Positions 1-13,160 are shown, numbered from the stretch's first letter. The stretch is DNA of 64,000 nt from Spirodela intermedia (GCA_902729315.2 LR746269.1:9852231-9916230), one strand, 5' to 3'. A program made the numbers and translations. The notes: generated by a model not told the origin, from the letters alone.

Positions 1-953
1 TCTACCCCCCTCCCGACTCAACCCAGCCGACGAAAAAGGGGTCAAATCTGGGCGTTGCTCGGCGATGGACTAGCGGGGCCCTGTACGAACAAGTTATGCT
101 CAGAGTCCTCCTCTGCATTTGACACGTTCCATCCTCTCCTGGCGGTTCACGCTACCCGCTCCTCCCTCCCCCCTCCAACTCCACGGATGAGCAGTTGGAA
201 CGCGAAATCGTCTTCCAATAGCCGGTCCGCTCCTTCTCCCAGACACCACCATCCCACTGTCCGTAGCGGGTTGCAAGGTAGCGTGAATCTCCTGGTGCAA
301 AATAGATCGTCGCAGCAAGTGGAAGCGCCGGCTCGGTGTTCTTCTCTCGTTCCGTGGTCGGAAAGAGGACCGTTATCAATCCGATCGAGACCCTACATGG
401 ATGTAGAATGGCGTCCGACCTGTCGACTCTTTTCTTGCTGGCTCGATTTTGATTTCCCAAGTAATTTTCTTGTGAATGTTTAACTCGCGAGAGAGTCGAT
501 CGTTTGAACGATCATACGATCCGTATGCTACACGATCCCCACTCCCTCGATCCCGCCCCAGACCGAATCTCTCCTCCTGCTTCGACCTACGGCCTTTCAA
601 AGTGGAGGTCGGTTTTTTTTTTACCATGTGGACGCATTCTAGGCGATTCATTCCCCCATCCACCAATATTTGCACTTCCTTTCCATGCCGATCTATTTAG
701 TTATGTATTTATTGACATGGCAGGTTGTGTTGTTCGTCGTCTTACCTCAGTTTTGACAGATTTGCCTGGCTATGTTGACATCTTGCAGTGGTTTTTGCTT
801 GTCGACATTTTCAACAAGTTGTTGGCTTGTTGTTTTCTGTGCAATGAAATATAATGTTTGACGTCTTCTGTAGGAGCCAAGAGTCCATCCAAGGGACAGA
901 ATGCGGATATATATGAGGTAAACGGGAATATATAGCAATTAAAGAGGGGAAAA
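1..953 (+). other. 5' flank and possible spliced leader of the URGT gene
   Basis: No convincing protein is seen here. The sequence is moderately GC-rich up to about 600 and AT-richer after that. A possible leader intron has a donor-like site at 461 (CAA|gtaatt) and an acceptor at 871-873 (tctgtag), which would leave an untranslated exon at 874-953 joined to the first coding exon. This is inferred only from splice-site shape. Confidence 0.3.
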
Positions 954-3900
954 ATGGCGCCAGTAGGTAAAGCAGACAGGAAAGCAGCACTAGATATTGC
1001 CTCATGGATGTTCAACGTTGTGACTTCTGTTGCGATCATCATGGCCAACAAAGCGTTAATGGCTACGTATGGCTTCAGCTTTGGTAGGAACATTTTTATT
1101 CTATAGATTTTATAACAGTTTCGCTAATGTATTTGCGCACATCCCTTGATGTTTACACTTTGTCCGTTTGCACCTAAAATTGCTCGTCTGTAATAGGAGT
1201 CGGTGTGATGTGTATGTATATATTTGCGTATATATGTATCTGTTGTTCTTGATATTTTCAGTTAAGGTAAATATTTTAGTTTGGCTCTAAATTTTTTTGG
1301 TGATGCATGCACGACTGGGTGCACACATACGTGAATAAAGACGTACACCTGTTCTCTACATGGAAAGAAAACTATTGGATCATAAAATTAAAAATTATTT
1401 TCAGCTATCTTTCTAGATCTGGCCGAAATCCACCTGGTCAAAAAAATTATTAAACCGTCTAACTTGACTCTGATTTCCCCACTATCAGAGCTGATCCAGG
1501 AGCTAGCCCGGCCACTGAAATTATGAAAACCTATGTTGCCCTTTGGGACCAGGATCTGACGAGGAAGTGAGAGAGAGGGGACACCAAACGTAGGTGTGTT
1601 AATGTCAACTGATAATGAGGATCCAATGGATATCCAACCTTTCACATTCGTGGCATTCTCTCTTTGATATCTGCCTCCCGAGACGACCATTAGGTACCCA
1701 AACTGCACAAGGAGGGGAGAAGTGGCGGAAAAATTAAAGGGTCGGGCTAAGATTTTTCTTACTAGTATTTCAATGTTCCATTGATAGGATAGTAAAGGTA
1801 AATGGAGGGTAGAAAAAGTGATGTTTTCGCATTTTGCAAACTCAAATTTCTGAACAGGAAGATGAATGCGGTTCTGCAATGCTTATAGAGCAGGAATCCG
1901 TGGCATAAAGGTTGGTTTCTATTTCTGGAAGGGATCTACAAAAAAAAATTCGTGCAATATAGTAGGTTTAATTGGATGTTATTGTGACACTCAAGAATAA
2001 ATTGATGATTAGTCAAGGAAGCCCCAGTGAGCATGTTAGATTGGGTTACAACAGTGTGAGGGTTTGAAGCAGGAATGTCTTGGTTACACGCCCTTCCACA
2101 TCTCTTATCCACTTTACCTGCCAGTGTTTGCGGCTGTACAGGAAACTTCTCTGTTACAGATAATCTTCTCCACAATGCCGTCTGTGAAACCGAGAGGGTT
2201 ACTTTTCATTTCATAGGAAAGGAGCCATGATACATATCTTCATGTGGGAAATTGCAGTGCTCAGTAAAGCATAGATTATGGTGACGACCCTGGAGAATAA
2301 ATGGGGAGAACTATTTTAAATTGTCAGTTAATGTTTACTCAATGTGGAAGAGATTTCACATTTGATAAAGTCGACTCTGATCCCACATCTAAAAAAAGCA
2401 AGGCCATATACAACTGAAAATTTCACAAGCTGTTGATTAGGTTTTTAATGTACAGATCTCCATTCGCTGAGGTCTTCGTCACCGTGATTCATTCCTATCG
2501 GGCAGAACTCTTTAAATGCTGTTTGATCTTGAATGGAATCTGGCCTATTCTCTCAGGGTGTGGACAGGTATCTAGCATAACTGCCATCAGTGAATAATGG
2601 GAATCCTGTCCAATAGGAATGAATCCTGGGATAAGAAGACCCTAGCGAATGGACATATTCAGAAACTAATCAACAGCTTGTAAAATTTCAGTTGTATATG
2701 GTCTTGCTTTTTGGATTGGTATGTCCTTTATTTTTCTTGAAGAAGGAATAGCTTGCATTGGGGACCTGCTAGTGCAGGTTGATGTCATGCTTTGTATCGC
2801 ACTTGGTCAATAAGATAGGAATAGGAGCGCTGTGAATCGTAACTCAAAGGTCCAAAACTGTTATCTCTTCTGACTTCTTGGAAAGACAATACATCAATTT
2901 AAAATACTCAGCCAGATTCCGCGGATTTGGTTTATTGTCCACATTTCCTTTTTAGCATCAAGATTTGTTTGCGTTAATTTCCTAAGATGATTACTATTTT
3001 TTCCCTGTGATTATATATGTTATATTTAATGCTATATCGTACAATTTTCAGTGTTTACCAAAACTGATGTACTACAGTTTCTCATGCTTTATGCCTAAAA
3101 TGTTTCAAGAAGCCTCAGCAACCCTAAGCATATTAGTCTCCTTTATTCTAACCTCATAATATGTTGCAGAGCTTAGGTAGCGAGGAGTTAAATGGGTATG
3201 ACACTTTACTCTTCCTCCTTTTGTGGACTAAAATGTGAAAAATGAACACACAAAAGCCACAATTTAACAGAAGACACACTTCATGTATCTTAGTGTGACT
3301 GAACGTTGTAACTGTTTCATTAATGTTCATAGGAATAAACATTGTATTTCTATATAATAAGATAATTCACACCAACCTTCGTAGTTAAGCAGTGGAACGT
3401 CACTAACACGTGTTCTATATTTTTTGGTTGAAAATGGTGATAATGATTTTCTAAAGAATCAATGTGAAATAAATTCTACTATTATCTTTATCACCCGTCT
3501 GCATGTCATCATTGTATTGAAGGCAATGCTATTCAAAGGGAGATGTACAGCAATCATTGCAGGTTGTAAAATTAGTATGTTATAAAAGTATTGATAATAT
3601 GTGTTGTTAATTGGACAGTAGGGGCTCGCAATTGCCAGGGAGGAGTAATATAACTTTTTTGAAAACAACAATAACACTAAAATAATTGGTTATTATATTA
3701 TGAATATCATGCATATATTGCATGTGGGTATGTGTCTAAAGCAGTACAACTACAGTTCCTCAAATGGAAAATATTCGTTGGAGACGATTCGGTTTGTATT
3801 TTATCCCAAATGGAAAATAACGTTGTGACTTATTGGTGAAGTGAAGAACATTGTCGATCTCGTAGAGGTACGACTTGGACCATAGAAATTAGTGCGAAGA

Positions 3901-6059
3901 GAGGTCATCCTCTATTCCTGTGTCCACCCATGGAATAGACTTAATCCGTCAAATTGCATCAGTCCTAGAATTAGTAATATCTTGTCTTGAACATGCTCTA
4001 CTAGGCATGTCATGTTGAATAAAATATACAGGTTGATGCCATCCCATCTAGTTCTCAGATTTTAGACTCTTGTGTTCTCCTGTATGCTCACGTGTTGTGC
4101 TTGGTGGTTTGATCTGATTATATGAGTTAGATTGAAGTTAGGACTTTCCAACTTCTGACCCCATTAGAATTTTTCTTCAGCTAAGTATGGTCAGAGTAGG
4201 CTAAAGATTGGATCACCTATGAACCCTACCACTCCGCTGTGAAATAGTGTCATATTGCATAACTGACCACTATAATACTCTAGCTGGCTTTTGTTGGCTC
4301 AATTCGACCTGGGTTTTCTTTCAGTGATGCTCCATAAAAGTTTAATGTCATCCGGATTTCCATGTACCAGACAGTTTGTGGGATGTGAATAACTGTGATA
4401 GAGGGTTCAAAAGGTGAATCTTGCGTTTATCTGGAACTGGTTTTTTCTATGCAGTGCATAGGGTTATTTCTTTTAGCACTTCTCAATTTGATTATCCTTA
4501 CATTCTGGATCGAGCTTCAACTTGACTTATTCTTGATGGTTTTGCAGCCACAACTTTGACTGGTCTCCATTTTGTCACGACAACTCTCATGACAGTAGTT
4601 CTTCGGTGGCTTGGATATGTTCAGAATACATATTTGCCGATAGCTGAGCTTTTGAAGTTTGTTCTCTTTGCAAACTTATCAATTGTCGGGATGAATGTAA
4701 GTCTGATGTGGAACTCCGTGGGATTCTATCAGGTCAGTCGAGCAACAGAATTTCCCCTATTTTGGCATCGATGGCTATTAATAAGAATAATGGTTACATT
4801 TTTTATTTTGGTGCGCTTTCCAGATTGCAAAGTTATGCATGATCCCAGTTTCCTGCCTGCTGGAGGTCATCTTGGATAAGATCCGATACTCAAGGGACAC
4901 GAAACTTAGCATACTTATTGTTCTTACTGGGGTTGCTGTTTGTACGGTTACTGATGTGAGTGTAAATGCTAAGGGTCTGATTGCTGCCATAATAGCTGTT
5001 TGGAGCACTTCCTTGCAACAATATGTAAGTCGGCTGATCAAGTCCCCCCCTCTCTCTCTCTTACGCGCGCACACATACACAGACACCCCCCCCATATATA
5101 TACATATATGTATCTAGAATCGACATAGCCATGTCTTCATGTTCGTATGCACGTGTGAACATGTTTTTGTTTCATTTGGTGTATTTACTCGCGTTGAAGT
5201 TTGAAACTTGTGAGGCACTTTTCTCGTGGGTGCCTTTTGGTAGTTCCGCGGAGAATACAGGGGATTATTTTTAATGTATTCAAATTGCTTGTTTTGAGTG
5301 CTTTATATGACATCTTCGTCTTCGATTGAAAGTGAGCACTCGACCGTCTGCTCTTCTGTGAAAGGGTGTTTGCTTTGTCAAACAAGTAAATTTTACGGGC
5401 GCACACTAATGATTCCTGATTGCATATTTCTTCTTGTTTTGCAGTACGTCCATTATCTGCAGCGGAAATATTCACTAGGCTCCTTCAATCTCCTTGGCCA
5501 TACTGCTCCCGTCCAGGCAGGATCGTTGCTTTTGTTGGGCCCCTTTGTGGACTATTGGCTGACTGCTAAGAGGGTCGATGCGTTTGACTACTCCCCCACT
5601 ACCGTGGTAAGTGTGACGACTTATTCTCACTTTGACCCATGCTTCCCTCGTACGTTGTATCTTTGTATCCGGTTGATGCGCGCTTTCAATGGGTGACGGT
5701 CGGGAGATGCCTGCTGTATGGTGGTGCAGTTCTTGATCCTCCTGTCCTGCACGATCGCGGTGGGAACCAATCTGAGCCAGTTCATATGTATCGGGCGGTT
5801 CACGGCCGTGTCGTTCCAAGTGCTGGGCCACATGAAGACCATCCTCGTCCTTATCATGGGGTTCATCTTCTTCGGAAAGGAGGGCCTGAACCTGCACGTG
5901 GTGCTGGGCATGCTCCTAGCGGTCATGGGGATGGTCTGGTATGGCAACGCCTCGGCCAAGCCCGGCGGGAAGGAGCGCCGAAGCTACTCATTCACCAGTG
6001 ACAAATCGCAGAAACATGGAGCTCTCTCGGATTCCGGGGAGCCCGACGACAAGGTGTAG
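954..6059 (+). CDS. URGT: UDP-rhamnose/UDP-galactose transporter-like nucleotide-sugar transporter (5 coding exons)
   Basis: Coding exons are 954-1083, 4548-4732, 4824-5024, 5445-5606 and 5730-6059. All junctions are GT-AG and in phase, giving 335 residues, the usual length for this family. The protein is a multi-pass membrane carrier of the plant NST-KT/TPT superfamily. It opens [12 protein letters not shown] and has conserved blocks [73 protein letters not shown] and [16 protein letters not shown]. These match the Arabidopsis URGT4-6 subgroup as I recall it. Members exchange UDP-rhamnose or UDP-galactose for UMP across the Golgi membrane and feed pectin and hemicellulose synthesis. The ATG at 954 gives the family N-terminus. 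Intron 1 is 3.46 kb and carries a foldback element. Exact substrate preference is inferred from the family. Confidence 0.93.
2392..2712. repeat. MITE-like foldback element in URGT intron 1
   Basis: The two ends are inverted copies. The block at 2392-2440 (AAAAAGCAAGGCCATATACA, then an ACTGAAAATTT-like stretch and CAAGCTGTTGATTAG) reappears reverse-complemented at 2663-2712. Further pairs are the ATTCGCTgaGGTCTTC-like block near 2462-2477 with 2638-2654, and GATTCATTCCTAT near 2487 with 2612-2628. The arms are about 110 bp and imperfect, the loop is about 100 bp, and there is no coding potential. It could be a MITE or a hairpin-forming intronic RNA. I found no clear target duplication. Confidence 0.75.
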
Positions 6060-8470
6060 AGAAAGGAGACCGAGATCAGAGAGAGTGGCCGCTTCCTGTT
6101 TTGATAATTTTTCCTCTAATCTATCGGGTGCTGACTAACTTCCTCCCCTTTTTGATCTTTTCTTCAAATGATTTTATTCAAAATGTTGATTTTTTTTTTT
6201 CAACCAAATATATGCTGGCTGAACAAATCCCGCGGAGAAGAAAATAATTCTTTATTTACTCCTCTTTTCTCCCTCTTCCCCCTCCCCTCCCTCCTGTGAA
6301 TAAGGTTCTGCAGAGAAGCTCTCCCCGCAGTCGCGGCTCTAGCATCCGCAGGTATATGCACTATTTGTTTCATGTGATGATGATAAGGCAGTGATTAAAC
6401 GTACAGAGAGGCTCTCTCTCTCTCTCTCTCTTTTCCTCAGCTCGCCTCAACAAGTTGGGACTGTTTCTTCCCAACGTAAGTTCGTATCGTGGCAACAGGC
6501 AGCTGCAACAGCGAATTCCTGTTAAATCCTCCGCCTGTCTTCCACTAGCTCTCAGGGCTCGATCCATGCTGCCTGGTCTGTTTCACATCCGCTGCGTCTC
6601 ACCTGTGCCACTCATTTTTCCCCCGCGTCCCCCCGTCCCCCTCCACGTTTCACTCGAATCCTTTCTTCTCCATCAACGATTGCGATGGATACCCAGGTCG
6701 GCGCCATTTTTCAAAAAATAATACTCGGGGATTGAAGAAGCACTCTTTTTGTCGCCAGAATCGCAAGACATTAACGTTGAAATTCGTAGAATTACGATCG
6801 TGATGGAGCTCGATACATCCGATGGGTTATCCATTATGTGTCCATCTGCTCGTCGTATGGCAGGTTAAATGCACCCGGAGAAATGAGCAAGATTGGGGGG
6901 GTGGGGGTGGCGCCGAGGATGTCCGACCATTGAACCATGAAGCTTCCTGTGTGAGGACTAGGATGGAGGTGGAGGTGAAGGTGCTGGTGGGTGGTGGGCT
7001 CACTGATTTCAGTTTAAAAGCTGGACTCATGCTTTGATTTCGGGAGCACTGTGACAAGCACGTTCATAATTTTTTGGTGTCGTGGTTAGATTCCTGCAAT
7101 CTAAGCCCGAAAAAGGATTTTGAATCGGGTGCAGACCATTTTACTCACATTACATTTCACTCAGGAATGTTAACTAGTGATATTTTATTTCGCTTATTTA
7201 TGCACTCATTTAGTTGTTAATGCTGCTTCTATACGTTGCCCAGTTCTTGATTGGAAGCACCATAATTATCAATAGCGGCCTTGAGCGGGCTATAAAAAGG
7301 ATCAAAAGGGGGGGGAGAGAGGAGCGACTCTTTCTTGAAAACTATATGCATTTGATCATGAATTTCTATAAGACTTTGTTAAGAGAGTAAATAAAATAGT
7401 ATTTTTAACCACATTATGAGCATAATGATGAGATAATGACGTCAAATGATAGTTTCTCTTGAGAGTACCTTTTTTAGTAAACAATTATTGGCTCACAAAT
7501 CAATGATACTATAAATTAAATTGGGCCATGGTTTGATATTTTCTCTCAGTCAAATTATAGTTGCACATAAAATAAAAAAGAAAAAGATGTAGTAGTAATA
7601 AGTCAAATGACTACCTCTCTCGCCCTCTATGCAAATAATCGTTTTAGAGTGAATAATCGTACTATTGATATGTCTACAAAAGGAAACATTTCGGTTTTGC
7701 CTCTTTCCAAAGATATAAAAACTTTTTTCGATGAAGATCTTGTAGAGAGCTGAAGCATAAAAAAAATGTGTATTTTATTTATTTATTTATTTCTAGGCCT
7801 TACTATATTTTTGGATAGTTGCATCATGCTGACTCATTTAGCTTTGCCACAAATGTAGTATGAGAAACTTCATTGTCCACATGCTTCATTGGACTAAAAT
7901 GCGTGTCAAAAATTGTATATCATCCCATACGTATTATGTCATAGACTAGAAACCTTTCCAATCTTAATATATTAGTATGTGGGAACTATGTTTTAGAACA
8001 CAAGTATCAAACTCTAGAAACAATTTAATGCGTCGAGAACAATATTTCAGCCCATGAGAATATTTAACGCAATATCACAACATATAAAGTATAATGTCTC
8101 AATGTCTAGTGTTAGACTTTTTAATGTATATGGAATTCATACTAAAAGAATTAAATATAAAACTCTTTTATTTCGATGTGAAATTTTCACTATGAGAAGT
8201 TGATTTATATATGTGTATATATATATATATATAATGCATCATATCCCAGCATTCCAAAATTTATAGCACCAAAAAATCATTGTTCGTCAAGGCCATGTCG
8301 TATAGCCTGAGCACAGATATCAAACCAGCATTGTTTTTGGGCGAGATATAATGCCAGCGTGATTCAATCATCTGTCGGATGATAAATAAATGATGTAGCC
8401 ATATTTCATGAGTAATTGAGCTTGGATTCGACCGATTGAGCTTACCCTAGCACCCGCCCCTCCGTTTCCT
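6060..8470. other. Intergenic: URGT 3' UTR, then AT-rich DNA
   Basis: The first 300 bp or so is probably the URGT 3' UTR, with T-rich and AATAAT-like stretches near 6170-6260. A short (CT)n run lies at 6414-6430. From about 7300 the DNA is AT-rich with no coding signal, and a (TA)n microsatellite lies near 8207-8234. Open frames at 6455-6721 and 6822-7037 show no recognisable protein or domain. Confidence 0.5.
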
Positions 8471-8476
8471 CTCGCC

Positions 8477-8485
8477 TATATAAAT
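8477..8485 (+). promoter_or_regulatory. Candidate TATA box (TATATAAAT)
   Basis: A clean TATA element sits in a C/T-rich context, preceded by an ACCCTAG-containing motif at about 8443-8450 that resembles the telo-box seen upstream of ribosomal and translation genes. A donor-like site (CACG|gtaagg) follows near 8527. This looks like a plant core promoter with a short untranslated first exon, but I could not find a downstream coding exon on this strand. Confidence 0.35.
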
Positions 8486-9979
8486 TCAGCTCCTCAGTCA
8501 TCGAAGAGGTCGTCGGAGTGCAGCACGGTAAGGCGGCGCGGGAGCTCTTGGTCGGCGCTCGAACACTTCGACAGCCGCTGGCCACGACGGTGCCTAGGCA
8601 GATTCATCCCTTGTTTTTCATTGTCGCCGCGTCTTCCCTCTCTTCTTCCTTTCCGGCAGCCATTAGGGCATTTGAGGGGGTGGGGGGTGGGTTTTCCGCG
8701 GCTCCTTTATTAGATAGACTTCTGCTAGCCGTGCCGCTGCCGTACATGGCTGGAGCTGGCTTCAGGGAGGGGTTAGATCTGGGGAAGGCTCGCTCCGATC
8801 ACCCTGTTCGCGAGAGGCTCCAGGGAGAACGTAGGGCTTTGTCTGGGCAGGCTCTTCTGCCCCCATCAGTCTTTGGGGGGGAGGGGGGGTGGTTTATATT
8901 TGCCTAGCCAAGCTCGCCGATTCTACCCAGCGCTCTCTCAAGGTTCCTCAACTTTTTTCGGGCAAAGTTTTCCTCTTTTAATCCATTCCCGTCGATGGTT
9001 GTTCGACGTGTAGACGCACATACATACAGCCATACAGAGAGGCACACATAAATGGTGGCCAATTAGCCAGTCATACAGCAGCATCCAATTCAGGTTGGAT
9101 GCCCTCTTTGTGTGAATGGTCAGTAAGCTCACCAAAATCACTCCATTGCGGGAGCTACGGGGATCCAACTTCTTCCACTGGAATTCCGTTCTGGATCTCA
9201 TTAGCTTCGCGCACTGACATTCTGAAGATCTCTTGGAGCTTTTTCTTACCGCGAGGCGTCTGCGTCGTACACATATATTCGGGCGATGATAAGTTTCATT
9301 TAATCTCAATCGCACGTCTTACTCCGCTCTTTGAATCCGCATGAAAGTGTTTTAGATAGAGCTTCCTCAACCCGTTCGCGAAATTATCCTGTGGCCGCCC
9401 GATTAGGCAGTCATGTTGCTTTCCGCTCGCCGGTGCGCGTATGATCCGTAGGCTGCTCACCGGCAAACCCTGAATCTCAGCTCCGCCAACGGATGGGCTC
9501 CCGGTTCGTTTCGTTTTGGAAACGCGGTGAGGGACGATCGCCTTCCAACTCAACGATTGGGTGCGCATTCAAGATGACATATATTTTATCAGCCGGTGTG
9601 GCATCGGCGCAGAAGAACTCGGGACCTTCTTCTCGTCGCATTCAATCTTTGAATTGTTTGCGTGTGCGATCAAGATGACATGCTTTATCGTGGGAGAAGA
9701 ACTAGGGCCCTTCTCATTGGCCCTCTCCCAACACACTCGTCGTTCACTGCTCATGTGATGAACCAGTTGGGGAAGGAACAGTCACCAGAACCACAAGAGA
9801 GGTGAAGAACAGGCAGCAGTCGACGCCGAAATCCTACGACGCCCCGCTGATGCTCCGGCCATCGTTGTTTCGGAGACTGGTTCGGCGTCACAGCGGTTGG
9901 GCGAGCATTTCCTTAATATTTTCACACTCGTTCAGTGGGAAAGAACTGATGTGCCTCTCCTCGTCTGCGAGCTCCGGGG
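8486..9979. other. Unassigned region downstream of the DUF1997 gene
   Basis: I could not assign a gene here. On the minus strand a short frame at about 9165-9290 reads TPRGKKKLQEIF...GIPVEEVGSP and then a stop, with an upstream CAG acceptor. It looks exon-like but has no partner exon that I recognise. At 9562-9715 an imperfect duplicated module of about 75 bp occurs (AAGGnCCnnAGTTCTTCT ... ATGTCATCTTGA, read on the minus strand). Part of this stretch may be the 3' UTR of the DUF1997 gene. Confidence 0.3.
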
Positions 9980-12555
9980 TTAGCAGACATTCACCCTCTC
10001 CTCGACCCAGCTCCGATAATCTTCGAGCAGCTGCTCCACGAGCTGGGGAACGAGTCTGTCGATCAAGCCTTGCATGATCCTGCGCACAGCGGGGGGGCCC
10101 GGGTTGGGGGAGGAATTTGAGGTGAGACGACAGACGTAAGAAATAAACAAACTCTGAGTTACTAAAGACGGGACGACAGCCCAACGCTGCCCAGACAGGG
10201 GACTTGCTCGGGATGGCTAGCTACTCACAGGTTCCCTGGGGTCTCCACCGCGGATACTGGGAGCAACGTGAACGGCTTCGTGTAAACCTGCGACATGACA
10301 CGTCGTGAACCATAATCAGAGGCAACGATACCAGAGTGAGCGTATTCATATTCTTCTCCGCGCCATTCAGAGAAGCAAGCGGCAACATTGCTTGCTTGCT
10401 ACGCCCAACCAAGGAGGCGGGCCTGGCGTGATTAGATTACAATCCAACAGGGGAACGGATGGCAAGAAGACCCGGAATAATATTGCTCGGAGATCGAGCA
10501 TGGAACGGACTCTTTAAATGAGAAAATTTCTGGAGAGATCTCTCGCGGGAAAGGGGGAAGGAGAGTGACGCATAACCTCGAGGGCAACACTTAAATTCAC
10601 GTCGAAGCTCAAGGAAGGTTCCACAGAGTCCTCGCCCCAGGTTATATGATTCCTCATCGCCGCTGCACGAGTAAGCCCGACGTCAGGAAGAGCAGGGCGA
10701 CCGGAAACGAAAATGAGAAGGCAGGCGCACGCACAACAGCCAGAAAGAAACAAGGCCGGTAGAGAAGCCACCACAAGATACCAGATAAACCCGAGAATTC
10801 TCTGAAAATTATGGATTGAACGCATAGGCCGTCTTATTCACGACTGGCCGGCGGATTGGAGAGTAGTTCAAAGTGCCAGGCGGCCAACCTGAAAATCGAT
10901 GACTCTGCTGCTCCAGAATTTGTGAGCCCTCAAACTGAAAGGCAAGAAGAATCAGTGTCATCACGATGAAAAGAGCGGAATCGCCAGCCGCTTGGTGCAA
11001 GCACCGAAATCATCGGTACGACGAGCGAGAATCCCTAGCTTATACAACATGTTCTACTCCTCTGGGTTGAATTCATGCGAAAACTTTGCTATTCTTTAAT
11101 TCATTTTGCTACCAATAAAAAGGAAAAAAAAAAACGCTAGATCTGGCTACTAGTAGCTAGTGTTGGATACCATGCATGCTGATAAGATTCAATTCGAGTG
11201 GGAACGATAAAGCTTCTCTTAATAGGTTTCAGAATCTGCAGGAAAGTTGGGCTCCGTTTACCTTGCAAGACAGCATTTCGACCATGCAGTCATCACTTGT
11301 TGAGGTCACACGCAGGACGATCACCGGCACCACCTCAAAGTTCAAGAAGTTTATTGTCGGTAAAGTGCACCTGCGCCAGTCAAAGACGGGCTTCAGATAA
11401 ACTCCGACGACCGAAAGCTCAGCTCACACGACCCCGCAACTCCCCCCCCTTGCAGTGAGAAATGTTTACGCTGACAATCGGGTTGATCGCGGATTACTCT
11501 ATAGAGTCAGGTTTATGGCTGGGACACACGATCCAACAAGAGGGAGAGGCCGGGAAAAAGAAGAGGAGTGGGGATAATACAATCGACGGGAGTGTCAAAC
11601 CAAGCAATCGAATAGGCGTCGGCTCCTGGAGTGAGGCCAAATTCGACGTCTGGAAGTGTGCAGCCGAGGTTTCTCATTGGACATTTAGAGCTTCGCACAA
11701 GTTCGAGGCAGCTGTCGGAACGGCGGCGCCCGATCATCTTGCCACCCACAGTTACAGAAATGGGCGAAAATTTTGAGGAGTAGCTGCAGTAAAAATGTGC
11801 GAGGTGAAGCTCTGGTGCGAGGTGAACCTGTATGTGCTCGTTTCCAGGCGTTCTATGCTCTGCAACGCTCTGGTGTTTAGAATTGACTCCACGCCTGATG
11901 GGTGGTTGATGAATTCGCTGATTGGGAAGGACTTGCCGTTACCGTCGGTGTACTCGGGCAACTTAATGCTCTCCTTGTGCTTGGCAGAAAGGTTGGCCAC
12001 CTTCTTCCCGTTCGGCCCCGGGATCTCAGACCTTGGCGCCCTGAGTCTCCCATTACTTCTCATGGAATGAAAACATGTAAGCGCATCGCCCAGAGTCTCA
12101 CTGGAGCAGCATACAAATAAGGATCCTTCAGCCTGGGTGGGGATGGAGGCGGGGGTCATGGCCTTCGTGGTGAGAGACCAGCATCATTCAATTTGGCCTA
12201 ATAGTCAAAGAGACCATCGGCACAGAGATCGTTGTTCTGAGGCCCCGGGTTGCAGTCCGCGGGAGTATGCCTCTTGTCAACGCAACGATGCGGCGGGGGA
12301 CCTCGGGGGAAGCGATGTAAGCTGATATGAGAGGAATTCGGAGGTCGGAGGGAGGAAAGTTCACCTTCTGATGCTGGTCCTATGAAAGGAAAGGAGCCCA
12401 CTGGCGCCGCAGCGACATATCCCGCCGCATCGAGCCTCCAGAAAAGGAAGACGATTTACGAGTCCCTCTGCCAGCATCGCCAACAACCCTGAACGAATGC
12501 TGGCGGCATACACACGAAGAAGAAAAGACAAATGGAAGGACCGGGGCGCCGCCAC
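9980..12555 (-). CDS. DUF1997 family protein, probably plastid (7 exons)
   Basis: Exons in transcription order are 12555-12365, 12100-11828, 11370-11262, 10934-10889, 10662-10577, 10287-10229 and 10079-9980. Phases agree throughout and give 287 residues. The conserved DUF1997 core is clear: KESIKLPEYTDGNGKSFP, HPSGVESILNTRALQS, TYRCTLPTINFLNFE, SDDCMVEMLSCKFEGSQILE, RFSAAMRNHITW, SFDVNLSVALEVYTKPF, TLLPVSAVETPGNL and QGLIDRLVPQLVEQLLEDY. The family is found in cyanobacteria and plants, and no molecular function is established that I know of. The first exon is basic and Ser/Leu-rich and could be a plastid transit peptide. It is the least certain part: a model starting at an ATG at 12159 without that exon is also open. 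Two introns are under 400 bp, one is about 460 bp, and the others are shorter. Confidence 0.85.
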
Positions 12556-12655
12556 CGCAACAGCAGTAGCTGCAATCCCCCTTCTTATCAGTGCCGGCGA
12601 GGGGCTGTTCAGGCGAATAATAGACGGGCCACCGTCGGAGCTGCTTTTATTTTTT

Positions 12656-12658
<3 letters not shown>

Positions 12659-12687
<29 letters not shown>
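12659..12687. repeat. (CT)n microsatellite
   Basis: About 14 uninterrupted CT dinucleotides, upstream of the first exon of the DUF1997 gene on the opposite strand. Such runs are common in plant leaders and promoters. Confidence 0.9.
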
Positions 12688-12691
<4 letters not shown>

Positions 12692-12939
12692 CACTGCCCC
12701 TTTCCGCGATGCATATGGCCCTCTCGTTTTATGGGGACTAGAAAACCATCGTGATGTCCATATTCGTACCACCTATTTTTCTTATTAATCAACGCGCGGC
12801 CCCGATCGACCTTCGGGGACTCGTCAAAATTTATTTTTTTGTTTATTTCGCTCCCGGTCGTAGCCTTCTTCCCCGTCTCCAGTGTAAGAATTGCTGCGCT
12901 CTCGCGCTCACCTACCCCCCCCCCCCCCGGGTCTTCGGT

Positions 12940-13160
12940 CTCCCAACCCGCGATCCTCCTCTCATCCTCTCCGGCATCCCGCCCCACGATCATCCTCTCT
13001 CGCTCTCCGGCCTCTCGCCCCGCTATCGTCCTCTCCGTCTCCTTGTCTCCAGCCTCTCACTGCACGATCGTCCTCTCCCTCTCCGGGATCCCGCCCCACG
13101 ATCATCCTCCCCTCCCCTTCTCCCCGGCTTCCCTCCCTTCTCCTCTCGCTCTCTCCGGCT
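12940..13160. repeat. Degenerate pyrimidine-rich tandem repeat
   Basis: Variants of a phrase of about 40-50 bp (CTCTCCGGCATCCCGCCCCA then CGATCATCCTCTCTCG) recur about four to five times, with units that differ by substitutions and small indels. Open frames across it are artefacts of the repeat. Confidence 0.65.

Noticed and set aside
1388-1879. A 163-codon minus-strand open frame
   Set aside because: It is inside URGT intron 1 and AT-rich, with no recognisable domain.
8518-8907. A 129-codon open frame after the TATA box
   Set aside because: It begins only with GTG, has a donor-like site at its start and shows no known domain.
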